From positions 36,557,366 through 36,621,365 of the forward strand of contig NC_088777.1 in NCBI RefSeq assembly GCF_954871325.1: DNA of 64,000 nucleotides, written 5' to 3'. The stretch comes from Gordionus sp. m RMFG-2023. Taxonomy: Eukaryota > Nematomorpha > Gordioida > Chordodea > Parachordodidae. Made by a program: the position numbers and the translations under genes. This document shows, one piece after another, positions 1-10,100 of the stretch. Under the pieces are notes generated by a model, which ran no database searches, was not told where the DNA came from, and worked only from the letters and a program-made list of their open reading frames with translations. The first letter of the stretch is position 1. Every line of letters begins with the position of its first letter.

Positions 1-494
1 AAACAACGAGGGGTATAGGAAAGTTTATAACTTAGCTATATCTAAATGCCAACGTTTGTGGAACCTCCAAAATAAATATGGGCCATCCGCCGAACTTATT
101 AAAAAAAATTACATTCTCAACTCCCATATCCCGTTATAACAAGATGGGGTTCCTTTTATAAATCCCTGGCCAAAATATTATCGTTTTTAAATCAAGTGCC
201 TGTGGAATTTGATTCATTACGTGATGAATTAAAATTGTGTAGATTCACATCAGATGATCGTGATTTTATAAAAGAATATTGTAGTGTAAATTTAAATTAA
301 TGTCTTATAAAAATTTACAATTTAAAAATTAGATTATGCAACCAGTGTCCAAAGGTATTGATATTCATGAAGGGAAAAATACATGCATCTGGGTTATTAT
401 AACCCAACAATAACACAAATACTATGGCAGATGTGCAGGGATTAAAATATTGTCAACCTCTAAAGGATACTATATTAGCTAGTATTGAAAAAAG

Positions 495-543
495 GTAACT
501 TAAATCAAATAATTATTTATAAATTAATAATATCATGTTATAG
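495..543 (+). other. Probable 49-bp intron inside the hAT transposase
   Basis: The sequence begins GTAACT and ends TTATAG. Joining 494 to 544 keeps one reading frame from IEKR into FNNLYDNDN, the order seen in hAT transposases. Read without splicing, the frame stops inside the segment. It is also a useful size guide for introns in this genome. Confidence 0.6.
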
Positions 544-1216
544 GTTTAATAATCTTTATGATAATGACAACATCATTGCTGCAATTCTTCACCCTCTTTT
601 TAAAACTGACTGGCCTTGGATTAGGCAAGAAAGGAATAAAGCAAAAAAGGAGGAAATTTTAAATTTAATAAATACCTTAATACCTCAAAGTGAATCCCAG
701 ACGAATGAATCATGCTCAAAACCAACATCACTTGATGATTTTTTGACCTAAAGCGCCAAAATATTCTGGATAATGAACTTATAGAAAACTTTATCAAATC
801 TAATAACAACACTTTTTCTTTATATAACGATTTTCCAAAGTTAAAATTACTCTTTATTAAATATAATGTTGTTCTAACATCAAGTGCTCCCGTAGAGCGC
901 TTGTTCAGTTTAGGTAAGCTCATTTTTGGAGATAAACGAGCACGTCTCCTAGATAATAACTTTGAAATTAATTTGTTGTTAAAAGCAAATAAACATTTAT
1001 TAGATTCTAATTTTTATGAAAAATAAATGTTTTTTTTTCAATGCAAATATATATTTTTATATTCGATGTAAATATTCAATTTTGCGATATTTTTTTATAT
1101 AAATAAATTGTATATTATTTTAAATAACTGATTATACTTTGTTTATCCTAATTTTTTTGATATTAAATAAATGCTTTCAATAAATAAATAATGCGCATAT
1201 GAATGATGTATAAAGT

Positions 1217-1350
1217 AAGTAACTAGTTACTTTTGAAAATAACTGTAACTAATAACTAGTTACTTTTGTAAAAATGTAACTAGTAACTGTAACTAGTTAT
1301 GTTTTTGCCAATGTAACTAGTAACTGTAACTAGTTATGTTTTAAAAGTAA
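1217..1350 (+). repeat. Subterminal GTAACTAGTTAC motifs of the hAT element
   Basis: At least five overlapping direct and inverted copies of a GTAACTAGTTAC-like word lie just inside the presumed 3' end. hAT transposases bind clustered short subterminal motifs, so this is the likely binding region. A related cluster (GTAACGAGTAAC, TAACGCGTTCC) lies at 48,968-49,075 near the end of the second hAT. Confidence 0.6.
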
Positions 1351-1552
1351 CTTTTAACATCACTAATAATAATGTATTTATTATCTTATATCCTATGCAT
1401 AATTCTAATTATATTATGTAATAGATACTATGAGTGTTAGCTAGTGTTAACTTTCACCCAACATTATATTAATCATAACTATATATAATCAATATAACCA
1501 TATCTAATTGACGAATATAATAATTCATGTTGTATAAATTTTTTTTTTTAAA

Positions 1553-1615
1553 TTTTCAGGCCCGGCCAGGGTATTTTTAAAAATTTAAAATACGGTCCGG
1601 ACCGGGCCTGCAGAT
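1553..1615. repeat. Short hairpin, CAGGCCCGG ... CCGGGCCTG
   Basis: A GC-rich hairpin in AT-rich surroundings. The outer arms CAGGCCCGG and CCGGGCCTG are perfect complements, and an inner pair GTATTTTT/AAAATAC continues the fold. It could be a collapsed miniature transposon with only its ends left. No convincing target duplication is visible. Confidence 0.45.
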
Positions 1616-1624
1616 CTCTGATTT

Positions 1625-2010
1625 AACTTATCAACACTCTAAATCAAAATGTTTTTAATAACTATTCTAAATTTAATTCTATTAACTCTCTCTTATATTA
1701 CTTATAATATTTTTTGTTGTACAATTTTTATATTTTCAAGACCTTTTTTTCTTAAAATTTTTCAACTTTATTTTTATTTAAAATCACAAAAAAATTAATT
1801 ATTTTTTATAAAAAAAATGTAAAAAAAAAATATAATATTGTTTTTTTTATCAATGCAAGGTCAAATAAATATAAAATAATAAACTAAGAATGACAGCAAA
1901 TATCAACCTGATTTCTAATGTCCTTTATGCTCTCCACTTTACATTTCCATAGCGTTTCAGGTAACGGGTTTAACGTAAAATTATTCATATGATCCTTCAA
2001 AATAAAATTT
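1625..2010 (-). mobile_element. hAT (ZMYM1-like/DUF4371) transposase fragment, copy of 62,515-62,905
   Basis: About 385 bp that aligns in the same orientation with 62,515-62,905. On the minus strand the upper end reads NFTLNPLPETLWKCKVESIK, matching the 'PL..TRWE.KVESIKAIR' block that follows the HSLNL region in DUF4371-type hAT transposases. The rest is AT-rich and shows no coding sense. It is an isolated fragment of the family whose larger copy lies at the right end of the window. Confidence 0.65.
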
Positions 2011-3909
2011 TGTAATTTGTGTAATATTTGAGAGGAAAATGACAAATGAGAATATGATCTCATGGAAAATATGGGACAATACAGATTTCTGCAGTGTAAT
2101 AGCGACTTATAGTTTAGAGATGCTCTATTAAGAAAGATAAAATGGGGAAAAAACCAATATAATCTTAATTAAAGTGTTGTTAAACGCTATTTCAAAAGTA
2201 GCTCGCTATCGCTAACGTTACTTTTTTTAAATAACCCGCGATTGGCTACTTTCTACTTAAGAATTTTTTTTTTAATTTTTACGAATATCTATTCTATTTT
2301 AACAAATAAAAAATGTTTGTAAAAAAATTATTTATTGCATTCCAAAAATTTGAAATTATTATCAAGGGTTGTCAGAATACTTAGATTTTCCTATTTGTTG
2401 TTTGTAAATTCCTATTTTTTTTCTAGAAATGATTATTTTATTAAATTTATTTGTTTCATCTTGAAATGATGCAATTTTATCATGGTCATAACAATTTATA
2501 TGAATTTGTCTTACAATCGAGCAGCCATTAAATATATTGATAACTCGAATATTCAAAATTATAACTAATTTATGTATTGTTGATTAAAAACATTACTACA
2601 ATTAAATTTTCGGATGAAATTTTTAACCGCGTTGTTTAAGGTCGTCCCTATATTAATACCTTAACCTAAATAAGGACTCTTTTTTAAAATTTATTTTAAT
2701 ATTGATTTGTTGGGGAGGGGGTGGGGGATTATAAGATTTAACACAAGTTAAACTCTTTCGAGAACACCATAGAAGTCCTGATCATTCAATATCATGAGGA
2801 TACATAATTTCCTATCCTGTTTGTGAATCTTCTGAGTTTTGCATAGCATTTCATATACACTATTTCTATAGCATACTACTTTCTTCCTGCATTATCAATT
2901 ATATGACAAAGACAACCATAAAATTCGGTCTACCTATTCCCGAAATTTTTACTCGCGTTATCCGCACAAAAGATTGTTAAATTAGTCAGATGTTAGATTT
3001 TTCAAAGCTATGCATGCAATATTTTTCGATTTTTCCAAGTCCAAACAAATATTTTTTTTAAAAAACCTTAATTTATCTAAATAGGGCAATATTATAGGGA
3101 ATGTTTTAGTATTTGCATTTTTTGAAGCCCCTGTTGATAAAAAAAAGGATGGCCTTCCTTCAAATCCTCTAAGATGTGTTTCTAAGTTTCAGGGCTTAGG
3201 GTATTTAACATGATTTTTGAGGCTGTTCATCCAAAATTTATGTTTTTGGCTATTTTTGAAATCATGAAAGAGAAAAGGCAATAAGTTTGTAATGTAATCT
3301 GTAAATATATATCTAAGAATCTAGATGTTATGATAATGCCTTATTTTAATGTGGACATATGTTTTTGCCTTGTTGAATAACTGATATATTTTGTATTGCA
3401 TATAATATAAATTTCATTTGAAAATATTTTCAATATAATCCTGAACAAATGGAATTCTAGGTATAGTATTGCGATTTAAATCTTTTGTTGTTAATTAATG
3501 TTACACTTTATTTAAATCTCTATATAATTGAAATGTAATTTAAAATAATAGGAATAAATGAAAAGAAATGAAATATTCAACTAAGAAAAATTTTTTCAAC
3601 ATAAATTTTCTTTGAAAATAGTAAAAAATTGGAGAAGCAGCTAATTTTGGCGTAATCATGAGTAGAAAATCGGAAGAAATTGATGAATCCCACCTCATAA
3701 TTATTGGGGTAAGATTGATAAAGTTTAGGTGACACATTAAATTTTTTAAATTCAATTTTGAAAATCGATTATATGTAATCGTAAAACATTTCAATTATTC
3801 TAATATTTACAAAAAAAACATTATATAAAACGAATATTCACATAATATAATATATTTATATTTGCAAAATTTTCCTATTTATGTTTTATCCAATAATAGG
3901 TTTCGAGTA
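2011..3909. other. AT-rich intergenic DNA, no gene seen
   Basis: No exon, RNA gene or bounded element was recognised. A segment at about 2,170-2,260 (GTGTTGTTAAACGCTATTTC, then AAGTAGCTCGCTA) resembles 58,690-58,735 and may be one end of a degraded hAT-type element. The region lies downstream of the TMEM179-like gene and should hold its 3' untranslated region. A reverse-strand AATAAA is at 3,507-3,512, rather far from the stop codon. Confidence 0.5.
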
Positions 3910-4170
3910 CTACATCCCTCGAGACTCCGTTTGTTTTTTGTCGTTTGTCTTTTGCTTTTCCAATCCTTTCCCCTGGAGGACATCATCTTGTTTTTCGTTC
4001 ATCATTTTATCCATAATTTTTGGTGAGGCAAAATTATCATTATCATAACTCTGGTTTATTTTGAAATTGTCATAATAATTGTCTTGAGTAAAATCTACTG
4101 CCCAGAAAAATCTCACCATTAAGATTCCAGTGCAAATTATCCAAAATAGGCAAGTTATCCAGCTAGCAAC
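3910..4170 (-). CDS. TMEM179: TMEM179-like exon 5 (helix 4, C-terminal tail, stop)
   Basis: The acceptor CTTATAG lies just above 4,170, followed by VASWITCLFWIICTGILMVR, equivalent to the WASWLAWLAITTLAFLKV helix of vertebrate TMEM179. A hydrophilic cytosolic tail rich in Lys, Asp and Gln runs to the TAG at 3,910-3,912. The codon upstream of GTT in this frame is TAG, which fixes the acceptor. Confidence 0.75.
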   Translation of the reverse strand, partial: VASWITCLFWIICTGILMVRFFWAVDFTQDNYYDNFKINQSYDNDNFASPKIMDKMMNEKQDDVLQGKGLEKQKTNDKKQTESRGM

Positions 4171-7100
4171 CTATAAGATAAATTGATATTTTAGGTAGTG
4201 GAAGTCAACCAGTCCTGATTCAACCCTCTCCAAAAATCGGGATTTTTTTTCAAAAGAAATGTAATCTTCATTTAGATCTAATATAGAAACCAAGAATCTA
4301 GTTAATTTATTTACCAAAATGATAGACCAATTTTGACTGATAATATAACAGATTCCATTTTCTTTCTAAATCGATCTTATGCAATCGATCTTTTAAAAAA
4401 AATTAGTGGCTCAGGGGCGGTCTGAACCATTACCTTTATTAATTTTATAAAAAAAAGTGAATATTTAGAAAGAACGCAATAAATATTCATGATAATTTCA
4501 AAAACAAATCTATTGATAAATTATAAAAAAAAACAATATTTAAAAACAGAATAACTATCTTTCCCAATTAATACCTTTTTTATTTACCTCAGAAATTCGG
4601 AGAAAAGTGTAAAATTTTCCAGTTCTTTTCATGTTTATCAAATGTTTCTCATTGTTAATCCACACGTAATTCTGAACTTCCTCGCATCTTTTTTATAAAA
4701 AGAATTAATTGTCAAAAACAAAGCAAAATTTTCCATAATATTATTATATTTCTCAATTCAGATATATTTATATATTATTATAATCAGAATCAAAATTCAG
4801 GAATAAAATCCCCTCCTCCCATACTAAAAGCCAAATTTAAGTTTACATGGTATTTTAACATTTGAAAAATATTTTTGCTGAATATGATATTACACCCAAC
4901 ATTAGCAAAATCAGATAACTTAGGAGTAGAATCCGTTATACTAAAACTTCATATATGCCAAGTCTGATCTGGCTAAGGTTATTATCTGATTGATTGCACC
5001 AAAAGGAAAGCTAGGAAGGCTTGGTATGGGCCATTAATCTATATAGGATGGCTTTGATTAGATTAATATTTAAAAATTTGATCTAAGCAAAATTCCCTGC
5101 GATAAAATTAATCTGATAACTTTAAGAGCAATAAGTTATGTTTTTTATTGAAATTCGGTATGGGCTAGGCTAGTATCAGTTTTATTTTATCAAAACTGAG
5201 TACAAAGGCTAAAGTTCAATGCTGGCTATCTTGAACCCCAAAAGTTCTAATTCATTATTTATTTATATGTGTAATATTTTAATTTAAGATCTCAAATATC
5301 CATGATGAGACAAGATAGCTTGAAATTAATTAGCATGAAATGGAAGTCCACAAAAGCTAACTGCCTTTTTGAATATAAACGGGAAATAGATGGCTATCAG
5401 TAATTATATAAGGCACTTATTTCGATATTTTGTAAATTTTCCTTGTCAAAATGATAGATTACGGATTTATAATATAAATTCGACTTTTTTGTAAAAAGGG
5501 GAGACCGTAGAGCATGCGAGCCTTAAAGGGCAAACGTCAATTGAATTAAAACTAATTGATAATATTGAATAGATAATATATCATTTTATTTCACAACATT
5601 TTTTCCAAAAAAAATATTTGGAAAAGATGAGCTATACACCGAGAAGGATGAACTTTCTCGTGAGGCGCGTTTGAGCTGCTAGATTATTTTTAAATATACA
5701 AATAATATATATTATTGCAACTACTACTATATTGATAAAAATAAAGCATAATGGAAAATAATTGTTAAAAATTAGTGAAATTTATTGACAATAACGAATA
5801 AAAAATAGATTTGCCATAGGCCCAAAAAGGAGCATTTACATGTGACAATATTATATAATTGTATAATATAGCTTCTTTCACTTACTTGAACATTGCCTTG
5901 ATTTAAACAATGTAAAATCTCAATATCATTAAACTTGATTTATACCTTTTTACTGTTGCATAATATATGTTTGTTTTCTCCATAATGGCTATCAAGGACG
6001 CATTTTCATTAAATTTATTAATGATATATCATCATTAGTTGTTTCTTCTTTCTAATATGATATTTAACCATATTGAAATTTATAATCAAAAATAAATTTT
6101 AAAAATAACGGTCAAATAGCTCATATGAACCTCTGAAAAGTAGCCCCAAACCTCTTTAAAATTTAATTTTAGGTAGTTTATACATATTTTTTGTTCAAAT
6201 AAAGAATAACTCTATATAGAATAGGGTATAATCTTTTATATAAGATAGTTATTGGATAATTTAAACCTTTGTTTTTTTATTTTTGATAAATTGCAGCATT
6301 TAAAATAAGTTACTTTGATGGTATAAATCATATATTGTGTTATAAAAATTTTACATGTATTCGATAATAAAAAATATTATAGCCGCATATGTATAATGTA
6401 GTTATATATATTTGATTAAAAAATTAACCAATAGAGATGCTTAATCTAGATGAAAACCCTAAAGTTCGCAAGAACCTCGGGCTCATAAAATTCCCGGTCT
6501 CCCCTATTCATGTTTCAAATTTTTATTAAGCAACCCTATAATCACAAAGAATATATCCAAGCAAAACTCTTTCTTAATAAATAATATTATTGGTAGATAT
6601 AAGAGCCGAGATACCTGAATTCTTTTGTATAATTTTGAGGTTTATTATCCATAAGGATATGATAAATGAATCTACTCTGGTGGTTATTTTGACTTAGAAA
6701 TACTAATACTTAACACATTGGTTGGTGTTTTAATCATAAGGAAATTTTGTTGCAAGGTTTTTACAATTGGATGCCCTTCCTGACATAAACCTCTTTAAGT
6801 GGTTTTTACACCCCGTCGAGGAGACGGTGATCCTATTCAAGACTCAGATCACAGAGAACTTTTTAGACCTTCATTAGCAGCCAAAGACGTTACCACTCCC
6901 CTGCCACGATGAGGATGAAGTTAGAATTTTTGTATCTTACAAATATTGATGCTTAGGACATTCAAAAATGGAAAAGAAAATCAGAGGGAAAACTAGCTTA
7001 CCTGTGTACACTTGGAAATCGCCATAAAACAGAAAAGATGAAGAAACACATTGGTTGGTTAATTTTGAGTCAATCCATTTGTTTGAATCCTCTCTTAAGC

Positions 7101-10100
7101 GGCTAAAAATTAATTTGACTATCAGCATATTCCAAATCGAGATTCATTTAGATAAATAAATCTACACTTGATGATTTGATAAAATTATATCATAATCTAT
7201 TCCAATACTAATATAAATAAGGGTGTATTGTATCATCTTGTAGAATACCCGTATTTAATTCAGATAAAATTTTGTCAAATGAACCAAAGATTTTTTAAAA
7301 GTAGATGGAATTCAAAATGATGTAAGGATAGCAAACATATCATAAGCGTAGCCAGGGGAAAGAGGGCAAGGGAAAATTTTCCTTTCGGAAATTTGCCCAT
7401 CATTTTAAGCTAATAAAAATCCCACCTACACTGCCCCCTCCCTCTTTCTCCCACAAAAATATATGCAATATATCACTATAAATATGAATTTAAAAAATAA
7501 AAATTTGTAAAAGTTAATAACTTTTTACAGGGCAAAATATTTAGAAAAAAAATCTTTTCATAAAAAAAATGAAACCTAATTTTTATAAAAATCGAATAAA
7601 GCAAAAGTACAATAAGTTAAAGATCTCCAATCTATTGCAAAAAACCAATATAATAGTGCTTTCTCCTCCCTAACCCATTAGCAAAATCCTGGCTATGTCT
7701 GAAACATATTGTCTCTCATAAGTGAGTCAAAAGCTTTGAAATCAATAAACACCACAAAACGTGGTGTTAGGATATCGTTTCTTGTAAGATCTGAACTGCA
7801 TAAATTTTTGGACCATACTACTTACCTTTATGGAAACTAACTTGAAAGGATGTCATATGACTTTCTGCAAAATTCAGGGTTATTTATTGAAAAATCTAGA
7901 ATCTATTGGTATTAGAGTAATACTACTATAATTTTACTTTATATACCTTTTGAAATAGGAACTATCGTTTTTAAGATGTGAAAATGTATAATTGAGAATG
8001 TTATCAAATATTTTGCTTAATATTACAATAATCTCTTGGTTGGATTTTTTATCTATACCTGAAGATTTATTATATTTCAATTGTTCGGACTTCGATAATT
8101 TCTGTCTTTGAAATATTCTCTAGACAAAGCATTTCTACACTCCCTCCTCAAGCCAATGCTAATTACTTCTTGCCCCCCCCTTCCCTACCATTTCAAAATT
8201 ACAACAAAAAAGGAAATCCGTATCGAAATTAGCAAAAAAAGGAATCTAAATTTAATTGGCAAAAAAGGGTAATCCAAATCAAACCTACCCTCCCTCAATT
8301 TTAATATGTTCATCCTATATTCCAAAAATGTTATTGTGCCAATATTGTATAATATCATATTTATATGATTCACAAGTTTATGAATGATTTGTGAAATTGC
8401 TTTTAATAATTTTTCTTTTGTTTAAATGCATATAATTTGAATATTTTCTACTTGATTCCTAGTTTTGGGGTGGGGGCTACTATTGCAGGTCATATTTATT
8501 TTTCTTTTTAAAATAATGACAATTGTATAAATTATTTGGGGAGTGGCGGGGGTATATTATTATTAGCTTAAAATGATATTTAAGAAAACAAGTAAATTTT
8601 TGAAGCCCTTTGGTTACATCTATGATGTGATTCAATTTATTCCGTATGATGCTAACATTGTATGACTACCCAAGGAATTTTCTTGGTATTAAGAATTTAA
8701 TGTTGAGACGCCACCATTCGTATGTTATCACATTAAAAAAAATTTAAAAATATTTCATTTATGGACTAAAAAATCAAATTTATGTGATTCCCAAAAAGCC
8801 TATAATTATGATTGCTTTTTATTTCTGAACCCCCGCCTAATAATTATTATCATGATCGAAATTAAATATATCTCAAAGAGAATAAAAGCTCATAAAATTT
8901 TATTAATTAAGGAGATAAATAGTAAAACTATAGTCTTAATTTAAGGTGGAAATTGCCTCTTTTTACTCCTAAAGAAATTCGAAGAAAAATAAATCTGCTC
9001 GAAATTCGTTAAAATAATTTTGGAGATTATTTTTTCAAGGAAAGTATTTTTTTCCGGCGTTATGTGAATCACATATTTTAGTTATGTATTACTCTAATAA
9101 AGGACCATCTTCAATTCCTTGGCACCATAAATTAATTCCCTTGGAGATCAACCAACTTGACGCAATTGTTAACAAGGAAAATATCAAACTAAGAATGAGA
9201 GTTGGCAGCACTAGTCTGGATGGATGTTCTAACCTAATTATTAAATAGAAATATCCTGTAATTCTATAATATATAATGTATATGTAATTAAAACTGTTTA
9301 AATTTCAGTTGCTTTAATACTTTTTTTTGGAAACATTCTGAGTAAAATAAATCAAAAATTGCAACATTATAATGAATTTTATAAAACAAATATTTCCCAA
9401 AAATAAGCAAATAACAAAAATCGAAGGTAAAAAAATTTAAAATGAGGTTGTTAAATCGTCTAACTTTGACAAACCCAATACGGCTTAACCAAGTTTTTAA
9501 CTAAAAAATTAACTTAACCTCAAGTTGAGCCCTTGGTTATGCCGTAGTTAGCCAAAGTTAGGTGATTTAACAACTTATCTGCCTATTTTTTTAAATTTAA
9601 ATATTTAAGGACTCCCTTGTCATTGGAAATGTTTAAAATAAAAAAAATCAATAACATTTTCAAACCATCTTCTACATGTCTTAATAAAAAGAAAGGAAAA
9701 AAAATATTATAGATTTCTTTACATTTTAAATTTTTTTTTCTATCCTTAGGTGATCTTAATAAGAAAATATCTAACTCTTTAATTGTTTAGAATTAAAATT
9801 ATTTATTTAATTAAGTTACATCATATATTGTAGAGTAGATAACAATAAAAATTACGTGGAATATTGTTTGCGTCCTATCTGACACAGGGAAAAGAACATG
9901 CAACACAAGAAGGCATAAAAGAGGGAAGCTACTCCTATGTATATGCAAAAGTTACAAATACATATGGGACCCCAGGAAGAATATATATAATCTATAGTAG
10001 CTACCGGAACTAGATTCACCTGTTGGTTGTTATTGGTTGGTGATTTCTTACGACCTCTATTAGTGCTAGGGTAGTGGTAATAGTCCTCCTCAAGTTTTTC

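Larger units (their letters stand above)
1..1365 (+). mobile_element. hAT DNA transposon, decayed, 3' part
   Basis: Plus-strand remnant of a hAT-family transposase cut off by the window start. In order one reads the TRWGSFYKSL block (about 141-300; the family's TRW(N/D)S motif), a block ending LKYCQPLKDTILASIEKR (about 440-494), NIIAAILHPLFK with DWPWI (544-640), and the C-terminal hAT dimerisation domain APVERLFSLGKLIFGDKRAR (about 840-1,026, stop after FYEK). Positions 495-543 look like a genuine 49-bp GT...AG intron, because removing it keeps the frame. The frame is otherwise broken. Downstream, 1,217-1,350 holds repeated GTAACTAGTTAC-type subterminal motifs, and the element probably ends at CACTA (1,361-1,365). 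It belongs to the same broad group as the hAT element ending at 49,102. Confidence 0.85.
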
